NCBI GenBank assembly: GCA_035578155.1
Contig: JAPWDM010000015.1
Span: 10,653,209 to 10,717,208 of the forward strand
Direction: 5' to 3'
DNA: 64,000 nt
DNA from: Brachynemurus nebulosus
Lineage: Eukaryota; Arthropoda; Insecta; Neuroptera; Myrmeleontidae
Each line of letters opens with the position of its first letter. Position 1 is the first letter of the stretch. Shown piece by piece: positions 1 to 10,942 of this stretch. The notes beneath the pieces were generated by a model. The model saw only the letters and a list, made by a program, of their open reading frames with translations, made no database searches and had not been told where the DNA came from. The translations under genes and the position numbers were made by a program.

Positions 1-66
1 TTCGTTATTTAAAACTAAAAATTTTTTTGATAAAGCGGGACCGGAAATAAAGATAACGGGTTCGGG

Positions 67-350
67 ACTAATTTGAAGGAAACGTGCAGAAGTGACAATT
101 TTTCTATGGAAATGGGAGTGAACGGGAGCGATGGGTATAAAACAGGTTCACCGGGAAATGGACTAATTTGAAGGAAACGGGCAGAAGTGACAATTTTCTA
201 TGGAAATGGGATTGAACGGGAGCGATGGGTATAAAACGGGTTCTATCGGGAATGGGACTAATTTGAAGGAAACGGGCAGAAGTGACAATTTTTCGACGGG
301 AATGGGAGTGAACGGGAGCGATGGGTATAATCGTGAGTGGGCGGGAACGG
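67..350. repeat. 95-bp tandem repeat, three copies
   Basis: Three head-to-tail units start at 67, 162 and 257, each opening with ACTAATTTGAAGGAAACG and containing a GTGAACGGGAGCGATGGGTA-like core. The spacing is exactly 95 bp twice. Units differ by a few substitutions. This is a minisatellite or a subterminal repeat of an element that extends past the window's left edge. No coding meaning is seen. Confidence 0.85.
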
Positions 351-889
351 GTTAAGAAAATCACTCCCGTGAGTATCTCTATTACTGACTGAAGATTCAT
401 GTGGAATAAATTACTTAGTTACACTCAATTTATTAAATATAAGGTTTTATTATAATTGAATTTATTAAATTAGGTCAGTTATTTAAATCAGATGCATAGC
501 AATAAACATTTTATTATCTACTCATCTTAAAATTTTGGAGAATAATGTAAATGATTTTTTTTTTTATACTTGGTACTTGAACTTATGTTTAAAATTATTT
601 CTTTTCGTAATAATCCCTTATTTGGGTATAGAAAATACTATCTATTGTAGGTCATGTGATTAACAGTTTTAAAATAAGATGGATTTTCAAAATACGAATG
701 TCATACATAAGCCAATAAAAATAAAACATAAGAGAGATTTGCAGAAAGGTGATAAAAGTAAGCAATGGATTTTTGAAGTTATAAAATTTAAGTATACGCC
801 CATTTAATGATTTATTTATGTATTACCTTACACCGAGAGTATTGCAATAAAATGTTAGGTATAAATTTTTTTTTTTTTCATAGCCTTAT

Positions 890-1337
890 TATAGGAATCC
901 ATAATTAAATCAAAATCAAATCGCTGAAACGGCTGGACCGATTTTGATAAAATTTTATATACACACTCTTTATACACTGAATTAACGTATAGGCTAAATT
1001 TTATCCCGGTTGTAAGTTCCTCAGGGATACACAATTTTTCAAACGCCCCACAAAATTAAACTTAATTCGATGAAATCTGATACACAGGCACTATTTATCC
1101 TGAGTTAACACATAAGATAATCTTATCCCGATTAAAGGTTCCTGTGGGATGACTGAACCGAATTTGATAAAATTTAATATACAGATACTATTTACTATGA
1201 ACACATATAGTAATAATTTTTAAATAGTTTTAGTCGGGATAGTTTTATCCCGATTGAAGGTTCCCGGGAGAAGAAGGGGGATACAAAACGGGGTAGGGGA
1301 TCGAATTCAATGCGTGCGAAGCCGCGGGTCAAAGCTA

Positions 1338-1338
<1 letters not shown>
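890..1338 (+). mobile_element. Non-autonomous Helitron, 3' part
   Basis: The stretch contains repeated phrases of the type 'gctgaaccgattttgataaaattt' and 'ttatcccgattgaaggttcc', then a GC-rich terminal segment GCGAAGCCGCGGG followed by AAAGCTAGT. Ending in CTAG before a T next to a small GC-rich hairpin fits Helitron 3' termini, and these phrases are common in insect Helitron-derived repeats. The 5' end is not defined. No Rep/helicase coding is present. It abuts a (TA)n array directly. Confidence 0.6.

Positions 1339-1405
<67 letters not shown>
1339..1405. repeat. (TA)n microsatellite
   Basis: About 33 uninterrupted TA units directly follow the CTAG end of the Helitron fragment. Confidence 0.97.
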
Positions 1406-1408
<3 letters not shown>

Positions 1409-2288
1409 GTAAAGTGGTTGAATTGTCCTTTTGGATATACGTGTGTGTTTTTAATAAAGGGTCAGAATTTTTTGATATGCTCGGATTTAATATTGCACCG
1501 CATGTATAACATTACATTAACAAAAGAGACAACGGACGTATAAAAATTTGGGAAAAACCGTGCACTGCTAAATCCAAGAATGAGCAGGAAGAATTGTATG
1601 AGGAAACCTTCGGGCTTCTGTATGGTCCTGGGATAGCGGACTAAATAAATGTAAGCAATTTCTTTGGATTTAATCGATTTTAATGCAAAAAAATTTTTAA
1701 AAAAAGTCTTTAAATGCCTGTTACACAAAACTACATTTGAAATCGGCTGCCACGCTGTAGTCCGTAGCTCTCTATTAATTATAACGTATAAGGGTAATAT
1801 TTTTTTTTTTTTAGTCCCTGAACTTAAAAAATTCACTTTATGTAAATTCCAACTGTTTCTTACAGACAAAAATAACTAAAAAAAAAACCCAGTATTTTTC
1901 GAGTTTTTTCAAAAGCTTACAATTTTTCATTTTCTTTCTGAATCGATGTAATTTTAGGTTCAGGGACTCAGAAAATTGTTTTCTTCAAAACACTTCAATT
2001 TTCTAATATCTGACCACCCTTTGAAGCTGTGTGCTGTGAGACGGTATTGTCTTGACGGCTTTACCAATTTGAAACTTTTGGTTAATTTCACCTCTCAGGT
2101 CGTCCTTTTAATGATAATTGGATAAAGTTGTGTCCCTGTTTTTATCCAAAATGCGCAGATTCTTCGTCTCCTTTCAGGATTCCGTTCTCAGGAAGAGCTC
2201 AGTAAAATACTTTCTTACACTTTACTACTTTTATTGATAGCTACTTTTGGTGTTGAACACAAAATAAAAGCAAATTTCAGTTTAAACG
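1406..2288. other. No recognisable gene
   Basis: AT-rich sequence. Open frames of 71-135 codons exist on both strands, but they overlap, have low-complexity composition and show no domain I recognise. I see no gene here. Confidence 0.5.
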
Positions 2289-3272
2289 TTGCGGTAAAAT
2301 AAAAATGCTTTCACCGGGGAATTGGATGGTGGTATGGTAATGGATAGTTCTGGTACAGAGTTGCCCATTGGGTGTGGAAGCATGGGTTTTAGGCAACGTC
2401 AATGATGATAAGTGTAAATCCAAAAAAAAGCCAAAGATTTCATCCTAACAAAGATTTAACAGTTTATTAAATTAAAATTTGCCTGGTGGATAAATCCCCT
2501 GGCCTAGTCACGTGGACGATTTACAAAATAGCTAACTTATAACTATTGGTTAAAATGAAATACAATATAAAAATTTTAAATTTACAAGAAGAATAAATTA
2601 CTAACGAAACCTAAAGATGTTAATTTCTGACCTGAACTGCTCACTTATCGACTTATTAAAAATGAAAGAATAAATTACAATAATTAAAACGGCAAAGAAC
2701 AATGATATTTGCATCGTAAATGTGTTAAATTTGATTTACGGAGCCACATGATAAAAATAAATAAAAAAAAAAAAATAACAAGAGAATTTAAGGTTATATT
2801 ACGATTTGAGAATGTGTGCTCCTTGACCCTTAATACAAATTCCGAACAAACCTTTAAATAAACTACTAAGTTAAAGAAGTCTAAATCGAATAAACTTAGA
2901 CGTTATGCATAATGACAGAATAATTTTTTAATGTTCACGTGTCATACACTACGCGAACTCATTTTGGTTAACTGAAACAAAGAACCACGCGGAAAAATTA
3001 TTTAAAAATTGATCCGCTGAAAATTCATTATAAAATTTAAATGAATTTAAATAAATAAACGCCTAATTGAATTAAATACTAAAGTACATAATCTAAATTT
3101 TAAATAATAAATTTAGAATAAGCATGCTTAAGAATAATTACGTAAGCCTAAAATTAAATTTAAAAAAATAAAATATAATCTTACATGTTAATAGTTCAGA
3201 GTTTGTATTAAGAGTCTTTTATGATTTTAAATTGTAATATAAGCAAACTTATGTTTAGAATTTACTAGAAAA
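2289..3272. repeat. ~1-kb interspersed repeat, copy A (uninterrupted)
   Basis: From TTGCGGTAAAAT to TTTACTAGAAAA this segment matches, with few differences, the two halves of copy B at 4967-5225 and 16507-17297. At 2536-2543 it has one CTTATAAC, exactly the 8 bases duplicated around the hAT insertion in copy B, so copy A is the paralogous empty site. No open reading frame or known terminus identifies its class; it could be an LTR or a non-autonomous element. Confidence 0.85.
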
Positions 3273-3579
3273 GTTTTGCACAACAACGCCCTAACTTTTA
3301 ATATTCAAAACAAGGAATTAAAAATACAATTAGTTTAAAAACATATCGAGTCACTGCATTATCTTATTATTATAGTAGATTTTACATTTTGATAACAGAT
3401 GTCAATGAACTTACTTATTGACTAAGTGATTTGATAAATAGATTTATGCAAGTATTCTATAATTGCCACGGATAGATGCCATTAGATACCATGGCAATAT
3501 TGGGGGGGGGGGCGGAAAAAATAGCGAATGTGTACAGGAATTAAGCGAAAGCTCGATATGGTTTCAAAATTTACAATAT

Positions 3580-3780
3580 TTATCTTACATCTTTTTTGTG
3601 ATACTTAAATAAGATACCAATGTCGAATAAGTATTTCTGGAACATTGACGATTTGAGGCAGGAACCATTGTTTGAAATACACATGTCTGGACATCCACAT
3701 TGCAAGAGGATGTTGTACAAGACGCCGATGACAATCTGAGTGGTTTGCTTTTTTTCCTGGTTTCGTAATAGCATATTTGC
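3580..3780 (-). pseudogene. Retroviral-type integrase core fragment
   Basis: A 64-residue minus-strand frame reads CGCPDMCISNNGSC followed by MFQKYLFDIGI. This resembles the region around the second catalytic Asp of Ty3/Gypsy integrases (GCPD-x-I-x-S-D-NG-S-x-F), but N replaces the catalytic D. It is far too short to work and nothing else of the element is visible nearby. I read it as an old retrotransposon scrap. Confidence 0.45.
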
Positions 3781-4966
3781 TTTTATAATCTAAAAGTACA
3801 AAAATATACTAAGTTTTGCGGTTTGACACAAATTAATTTTTTTACAATGTTATATAAGTTTTGAATAAAATAATTTTGAAATATTACAATAGATTTGTAG
3901 TATAATTTATAAAAATCGAATTTACTCTCGTGGAAACACTTTGACACATATTGAACAAATAATTGCGGTAACATGATACGTTTAAGTAAAATGCATGAGA
4001 AAATCATCCTTAATGTAATAAATGTAATTACAAAATAATTATTCTTCTTTAATAATTTGACAGAATAAAATCCATATTAGTTTGTGGTCAAACTATTAAT
4101 TGCATTGAGTTAATATAATGTAGATCAGAAGAAGAATTTAAGTCTGAATCCACAGTATAGATAATGTTTATGAGTGTTCAACATGAAGGTTAGAATTTAA
4201 AATTATTGGTTCGAATCATTATTTTGTCGAAAAATGGCGATACTATTAATTTGTGTACTTATCTTAGTTGAGCTTTTGCTCCTGTAGGGCGACAATGTCC
4301 GTGATATGTTGAAAATCTGGACGACTTGTGACATTTGACCTTGAAATTCAGGGCTTCCTCCTGCAGTACTTGTATAACTTCAGACTGCGGTTGTAGGTGC
4401 TTACGTACACCATGTTGTTGATTGGTATCCAGTTCATCATTTTCAGTAACTATTACTATTGGTCTTTGCACGTTTTCGAGATACAGTACATCAAATATGC
4501 TGAAAGCAAAAGAGCAAGCAGAAACTAGCAAGAAGCAAACAGAGTTTTGAAGTTAACAAAAATATCAGGAATATTTTAAATTTAGCGAATTTTTAATGAA
4601 TTTACACAGATTAAAATTTGAATAAACTTAGTAAGTCGATAAGTAGGTGATTGTAGAGTGAATAAGTAATTTTAAAATATAAGTTTTATAAGTCGTATGA
4701 ATAAAATAAGTTTTTATAAATTTTTTAAGTCCTAAAATTTTTATAAATTTTATAAATTGTATAAGTTTTACGATTTTAAAATTTTTATAATTTTCATAAG
4801 TTTTATAATCTACATAATAAGAATTTTTTATAAGTTTTATAATTTTTTGTAAGTTTTTTATAATTTTCATAAGTGGTACAATTTTTCATAAGTCGATAAG
4901 AATGAATAAAGAATTGAGGTAAGTGGATCTTTTCTGGATAAGAATCCAGTTTTTGTCCGCTACCAA
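3781..4966. other. AT-rich, low-complexity DNA, no gene
   Basis: From about 4600 to 4900 the sequence is built of degenerate repeats of 'ataagttttataattttt'. A 90-codon minus frame at 4259-4531 has ordinary composition but no recognised domain and no promoter or splice support, so I do not call it. Confidence 0.5.
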
Positions 4967-5407
4967 TTGCGGTAAAATAAAAATAACTATGGTTTTACCG
5001 GGTATTGGATGATGGTATGGTAATGGATATTTCTGGTACAGAGTTCCGCATTGGGTGTGGAAGAATGGGTTTTAGGCAACGTCAATGATGATAAGTGTAA
5101 ATCACAAAAAAACCAAAGATTTCATCTTAACAAAGATTTAACAGTTTATTAAATTAAAATTTGCCTGGTGGATAAATCCCCTGGCCTAGTCACGTGGACG
5201 ATTTACAAAATAGCTAACTTATAACCAGTGTTCCCTCTAACTTTTTATGACCTGTGTGTGCACTTTTTAAGTGTCTGCAGTTTTTTCCAAAATAAAAATA
5301 ATTTTGTGCGGCAATTAAAAAAGCGCATATAATAGAAAATACGCTGCCAATGGGGTGTGGCACACAGCTTCCTCGTACTCGTAAAAAATTTTAAAACAGT
5401 ATTCTAC

Positions 5408-5409
<2 letters not shown>

Positions 5410-5475
<66 letters not shown>
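5410..5475. repeat. (TA)n microsatellite, Tc1 target
   Basis: An uninterrupted AT array inside the hAT shell. The Tc1 element begins at the base after it (5476). Tc1/mariner elements insert at TA, so the array was the landing site, continued by the array at 15483 on the far side. Confidence 0.95.
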
Positions 5476-5478
<3 letters not shown>

Positions 5479-5732
5479 TCCCGGCCACTTGAATAGAACC
5501 ATTAACATTAATACGGATATTAGAGAAACTATATATTAATAAATTCTGATCTTTTAAGTTTTTATTACTTACATGTATGACTATTTAAATATTACATTAT
5601 TAGATATTAATTTAAATATTATTTTTTGTATGAGCAATGTTAAATAAAAATACAGTTAATTTTCTAGGACACATGAATAGAACCAATAGTTAATTTTTTT
5701 AATAAAATAATTAAGAGACTCTGAAAATTATA

Positions 5733-6254
5733 TTAATATTTAGTATTTTTTTCATTGTTTCTAATTACTTCAAACAATCGACTAGGCATTGAGTCGTATA
5801 ATTTTTGAATGTAATTTTGAGGTATTGTCGACCATTCTTTCATTAACGCTGTTTTCAGTGCTTCTTTATTATCGTATTGGCGTCCACCTGCATACAATCT
5901 TCTCGTTAACCATCCCCATACGTTTTCTATAATATTGAGGTCTGGTGACCGAGAAGGCCACTCAAGAGTTTTAATATTATTTTTTTTCAACCAATCTTTA
6001 ACAAGCATTGCTGAATGAATAGACGCGTTATCGTGTTGAAAAATGTAGTTCCGACCTGCCACCTTTGATTTTATGTTTTTTTTTTGTCGTTCTAACAATT
6101 CAATATACTTTGCAGCATTTTGTTTACCTTTCAGTTCAACTAAATCTAACACACCTTTATAGCTAATAGCGCCTCAGACCAGAACACTTCCTAAAGTACT
6201 GTGACGACGAGACAAATATTGTTCTTCTTTTCTAAGATCATGAAAATAATAAGT
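5733..6254 (-). pseudogene. Tc1 transposase, C-terminal half
   Basis: The minus-strand frame carries the second part of the DDE/DDD catalytic domain. FQHDNASIHSA holds the second acidic residue, and WPSRSPDLNIIENVWGWL holds the third with the family's SPDLNxIEN motif, followed by a typical tail. Upstream, at about 6170, a TGA replaces the Trp codon expected in the SVLVWGA segment of the family. The frame then runs back to YYFHDLRKEEQY and stops at the insertion junction at 6255-6258. The N-terminal half lies at 14679-15148. The gene is dead by insertion and by this nonsense codon. Confidence 0.88.
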
Positions 6255-6682
6255 GTATTGAGACGTCGGTCTCTATTCCCCAAGAAGGGATGACAGAATT
6301 TGTAACACCACGGCAGTCTAGGTGTTCACTTTGTGGTACAATCCACGCCCTGTTTTAATAAGTGGTGAAAATAGCGCAGAGGATTTTTTGTTTTCCCACT
6401 CAAGATGGATGCCTTGCACTGGATTTCGTCCCTTCAGTCGTGTTTCCTTTACCTTTCTCGGCTTAGATGACACTGAGACGTTGCGGCGATTGGATAATTT
6501 TTAGGTATTATTTTCTAGTTTCGAACGAATAAAACGCAAAATATTTTTACGATAACAATTTATTTAATTCCAATTGAACGAAAACAATATTAACCAAATT
6601 CGATTAAACGTTACAAACAATTAAAAAATTATTTTTTAATGATAAAATTGGCTTCGAGCTCGGTAGAACGATCTAACGTAAC

Positions 6683-7441
6683 TGTTTAGTAAAGCGGTTT
6701 TTACAATTTCAATTTTAATGGACTGTATTGAGCAGTCAATTAATCAGTTCGAGATATGAAAAAATAATAACGAAAATCAAAAGAAAAACTAAAGTAAAAA
6801 ACTCACCAATTTGCTGATGTGTTGCCAGACAAATCTGCGATGCACTTTAAAGGGTTATAAGTGACTGAGGAAAGTTATTAGGAAAAATGGGGAAAATAAC
6901 CATTTAATAAATGGAGGTTTTCACTTTATGAATTAATTAAATTTAAACAAAAAAATATAATAATTATTAATTAAATTTAATAGAAAAGTGTCGAATTTGC
7001 GATAAATACAAAACGCACGAGAAATCGAATAATCATAAAAAAATTAGCGTAATTAATTTTATAACTGCGGAACGAACAATTAATCCAAAAAAAAAAACGG
7101 AGTGAAAAAAAAAAAAAAAAAACTAGCAATCTATTCAAAGAGAATTTTCTAGTAATATACAATGCGGGCGAACAATAATGAATCTAAACGATTAATAATT
7201 TTGTAAAGTATAATTTTGTATTTTAAAAATATGCCTATTTGTGCCACCTTATGTAATCGTAACATACATAATATTTGTCAATAAAGGGATTAATCAATTA
7301 ATTAAGTATATGTAATATGTTTAATTATGCTAAAAAATAAATTTATATTTTCTAAATTGTACAAATAATTATTGGCGTCAACATTTAAGATTTTGTATCG
7401 AAAGAAAAAAAAAATTAATATATTAAACGCTGGCGCCAACA
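6683..7441 (-). repeat. Bel/Pao 3' LTR
   Basis: The terminal repeat, in element orientation, starts TGTTGGCGCCAGCG and ends TTTACTAAACA. It matches 13267-14019 almost base for base. Both copies include poly-A tracts whose length differs. Confidence 0.95.
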
Positions 7442-7453
7442 TCCCCCCGCCCC
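7442..7453 (-). other. Polypurine tract of Bel/Pao
   Basis: On the minus strand, GGGGCGGGGGGA lies directly before the 3' LTR. This purine run, with one interrupting C, is where plus-strand DNA synthesis would be primed. Confidence 0.75.
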
Positions 7454-7665
7454 TGAAGAAATTTCAGGAACGTGAGATAAAATTATGAAACCATTCAAGT
7501 ACTCAAGAGAAACTATTAACTGAAGTTATTCCATTATTGAAAAAACTAGCAATTGAACAGGTGATCTAACAATTTAATTAATGAATAAATAAACAAATGA
7601 AAAATGATGAAAATAATGAACGAATAATAAACAAGTTGTTTGTGAGAAAGAAAAGAAAGGTGTGA

Positions 7666-10600
7666 TTATTGCAGTGGTAGTGGACAAACTTTTACGACCG
7701 GGCGTTTAAAAATTCCATTTTTGGTTTTTACAGATACCACTCTGACCACCCCATCTTTACCGGGGAAAGTTTCAGTTATTCGACCAAGTGGCCATTGTAA
7801 AGGTGGGGTGTTTGGTTGTTGTAAAATGACAATCTTTCCGATCTCAATAGATTCGGGTGAACTGGTCCAACATTCACGAACTTGTAACGACGTTAAATAT
7901 TCGATATGCCATCGTTTCCAGTAATCTTGTACCATTTTATCAATAAGTTGGTATCTAGTTAAACGATTAATTTTAGCAGCAGACAGATCCTCAGCAGGCA
8001 ACCAATTTAGCGGTGTCAGTGTGAGAAAATGAGCGGGTGTAAGAGCAATGGGGTCAGCTGGATCGGAACTCAGTGCACATAAAGGTCGGGAATTTAGCAA
8101 ACACTCGATTTGTATTAGAAGGGTATTCATTTCTTCATAAGTAAGTAGTTGTTCCCCAATTACTTTGTGAAGATGTGTTTTTACACATTTTATGTTTGCC
8201 TCCCAGATGCCACCCATATGTGGCGCACTAGGAGGATTAATTTTCCACGTAACGCCTCTGTGACTGAGTTCGTTTCCAAGCTGATTTTGAAAATCAGAGG
8301 AAGCTAACAATTGATATAGTTCACTTAGTTCTGTTTTTGCTCCGATAAAGGTAGTACCGGCATCGGACACTAAAGTAGAACATAGCCCTCTGCGCGCTAA
8401 AAATCGTTTAAAAGCCTGTAAGAAATTTGGAGTTGATAGATCTGACACGAGTTCTAAATGGACTGCTTTAATACCAAGGCATATAAATAAACATATATAT
8501 GCCTTTTGTGAACGAGTACCACGAAATCGATTAAGTAAAATTTTTATTGGCCCAGCAAAATCTACTCCCGTAGAGAAAAATGGTTTTACTTGTTGCACTC
8601 TATAAGCAGGCAAGTCACCCATCAATGGATATTGTGGTTTTGGATTCATACGAAAACAAAAATTACACTTCGAAATACGATTTCGAACTACAGTGCGCGC
8701 TGAAAGTATCCAATACCGTTGTCGAAGTAAAGCCAGTACCAAATTAGGACCTGTGTGAAAGTTAGTTTGATGATGATAGTCAATTAATAAATTTACAACA
8801 GGATCCTTTTTCGGGAGTAAAATAGGATGCTGGGTGTCAAAATTCAAATTTGAATTTACAAGTCGCCCACCAACACGAAGTATACCATCTTTTAAGAAAG
8901 GGCGAAGTTTACGCAAATAAGGGGAACATTGTTGATTATTATTTAGTGATCTGATTTCGGTTTCAAAATGAGCATTTTGTACGATTTTTAAAATGATTCG
9001 TTCGGCAAAATTTAAGTCGGTAGCGGTAATATTGGTTTGCAGAGGAAGCATTTTTGTAAAACGTAGTACATACACAGTCGAACGTAATAATTTTTTCCAA
9101 TTTGAGCATCGATCAATTAAATTATACCAGGGATTAGGTGCGCGATTGGTAACAATTAATGTAATTTCCTTTTTCTCTAATTCCGTGACGTTTTCTAATG
9201 GCAATGACTGAATAGGCCAATCAGTTTCCGCATCAAGTAGCCAAGTTGGTCCAGAAATCCAATCAGAGAGAGACAAAAACTGTGATGGGGATAAACCACG
9301 AGATACTGCATCAGCGATATTTAACTTGGTATTGATGTAGTGCCAATTAGACGACGCAATTAAGTTTTGAATTTTTGTGACCCTGTTCGATACAAATGTT
9401 TTCCACTTGTGCGGTGAATCATTAATCCAACTGAGCGTTACAGTTGAATCCGAAAGAGCGTAAATTTTATCTATTTTTATACGAGAAAATATTTGATGTA
9501 CAAAAGATAATAATTTAGCCAATAATAGAGCAGCACATAATTCAAGGCGAGGTACTGAAATGGTTTTTAATGGTGCAATTTTAGATTTTGCACAAATTAA
9601 ATTTGAGGTTATATGGGTTTCAGTTGACGAGCGGAAATAAACCACAGCACCATATGAGGTAGTGCTCGCGTCAGCAAAACCAATTAAAATAATGGAGTTA
9701 GTATTTTCGAGTAAGCCTAAATGTCTAGGAATTTTAAAATTTTTTAGTAATGGAATTTCATTTTCGAATTGTTTCCAGATTTTAATGAAATTTTCTGGTG
9801 GAGTGGCATCCCAGTCTAAATGCAGTGACCACAAATGTTTTATGAACAATTTCAATTTTACAATAACTGGTGCAACAAGTCCCAGAGGATCAAAAAAACG
9901 AGCTGCGAGAGATAAAATGTTTCTTTTGGTACATTCTCTGGTTTCGTCTATGTTTAATTTAAATGACAAATAATCAGTTTCAGGGTGCCATTGCATACCT
10001 AAAACTTTCAAAAAATCTTTTTCAAAATTAACTATTTCGGGAGTACAGTTTTCCTTAGGTATAAAATCTAACAATTCATGTGAATTAGTTGACCACTTAA
10101 CTAGATCGAAACCACCTCTTTGAAACATATTAACCATTTCCTGGTAAATCTGTTTCGCAATATGTATGTTACTAACACTTGCCAAGTAATCATCAACGTA
10201 CATAAACTTTCGAGCATGTTCCGAAGCTAATGGAAAATCATTTTCTTCGTCATGTGAAAGTTGATGTACAGTTCTAAGAGCAAGAAAAGGAGAGGATTTT
10301 ACACCAAAAGTAACTGTGGTTAATTCGTATGACGATATCGGTTCTGTCTCTGAATAGCGCCATAAAATTTGTTGAAATTTTCTGTGTTCCTCACATAAAT
10401 TAATTTGCAGATACATGCGTCTAATATCTGATGTAATAGCAATTAAAAATAAGCGGAAATTCAAGAAAATATTTACGACATCAGTTTGCAATTTTGGACC
10501 CGCATATAACAAATCATTCAGTGAAAAACCAGTATCAGAACGAGCACTTGCGTCGAATACAATTCTGAGAGGAGTACTAACACTGTCAACTTTAAATATT

Positions 10601-10938
10601 CCATGATGTGGGATAAAATATGATGGTTCAGAAACAGATTTGTTTGATACTTTTCTAATGTAACCAGCTTCCAAATATTCATTAAAAATTTGATCATATT
10701 GTTCTTTATATTTTGGGACTTGTTTAAATTTTCGTTCCAAACTTAAGAATCGCCTAAGTGCCACCGCGTGCGAATTACCAAGATTAGCGGGATCGGACTT
10801 GAACGGTAGTGACACAGTATATCTCCCTGAATTTTGACGGCTATAAGTCGAAGCATAAAGTTCTTCGCATTTCAGTTCATCTGGATCTTGAATTAATTCG
10901 GACGGAACCTCTTCAAGCTCCCAAAACTTCTGGACCAA
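7666..10938 (-). CDS. pol: Bel/Pao pol: reverse transcriptase, RNase H, integrase
   Basis: An open frame of 1,090 codons. In order it shows: the start of the RT palm (LRIVFDASARS near residue 125, SDIRRMYLQI), the catalytic MYVDDYLAS box near 245, a Peptidase_A17/RNase H-like stretch (IGFADASTTSYGAVV, then DSTVTLSWI), the integrase H2C2 zinc motif (YHHQTNFHTG to CNFC), and the integrase core with Asp in GVDFAG, Asp in SDAGTTF and Glu in GGIWEAN. All catalytic residues I can check are present. The frame has no ATG at its left; it is open upstream through FTVVEPHLENL, overlapping the end of gag-pro in another frame. Expression therefore needs a frameshift, or the element has a recent indel. Confidence 0.93.
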   Translation of the reverse strand: MVQKFWELEEVPSELIQDPDELKCEELYASTYSRQNSGRYTVSLPFKSDPANLGNSHAVALRRFLSLERKFKQVPKYKEQYDQIFNEYLEAGYIRKVSNKSVSEPSYFIPHHGIFKVDSVSTPLRIVFDASARSDTGFSLNDLLYAGPKLQTDVVNIFLNFRLFLIAITSDIRRMYLQINLCEEHRKFQQILWRYSETEPISSYELTTVTFGVKSSPFLALRTVHQLSHDEENDFPLASEHARKFMYVDDYLASVSNIHIAKQIYQEMVNMFQRGGFDLVKWSTNSHELLDFIPKENCTPEIVNFEKDFLKVLGMQWHPETDYLSFKLNIDETRECTKRNILSLAARFFDPLGLVAPVIVKLKLFIKHLWSLHLDWDATPPENFIKIWKQFENEIPLLKNFKIPRHLGLLENTNSIILIGFADASTTSYGAVVYFRSSTETHITSNLICAKSKIAPLKTISVPRLELCAALLLAKLLSFVHQIFSRIKIDKIYALSDSTVTLSWINDSPHKWKTFVSNRVTKIQNLIASSNWHYINTKLNIADAVSRGLSPSQFLSLSDWISGPTWLLDAETDWPIQSLPLENVTELEKKEITLIVTNRAPNPWYNLIDRCSNWKKLLRSTVYVLRFTKMLPLQTNITATDLNFAERIILKIVQNAHFETEIRSLNNNQQCSPYLRKLRPFLKDGILRVGGRLVNSNLNFDTQHPILLPKKDPVVNLLIDYHHQTNFHTGPNLVLALLRQRYWILSARTVVRNRISKCNFCFRMNPKPQYPLMGDLPAYRVQQVKPFFSTGVDFAGPIKILLNRFRGTRSQKAYICLFICLGIKAVHLELVSDLSTPNFLQAFKRFLARRGLCSTLVSDAGTTFIGAKTELSELYQLLASSDFQNQLGNELSHRGVTWKINPPSAPHMGGIWEANIKCVKTHLHKVIGEQLLTYEEMNTLLIQIECLLNSRPLCALSSDPADPIALTPAHFLTLTPLNWLPAEDLSAAKINRLTRYQLIDKMVQDYWKRWHIEYLTSLQVRECWTSSPESIEIGKIVILQQPNTPPLQWPLGRITETFPGKDGVVRVVSVKTKNGIFKRPVVKVCPLPLQ

Positions 10939-10942
10939 ATTT

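Noticed and set aside
1462..1869. 135-codon minus frame
   Set aside because: Overlaps a plus-strand frame, has poly-Lys/Phe low-complexity parts and no similarity I recognise.
4259..4531. 90-codon minus frame with ordinary composition
   Set aside because: No recognised domain, promoter or splice support; isolated in repeat-rich DNA.
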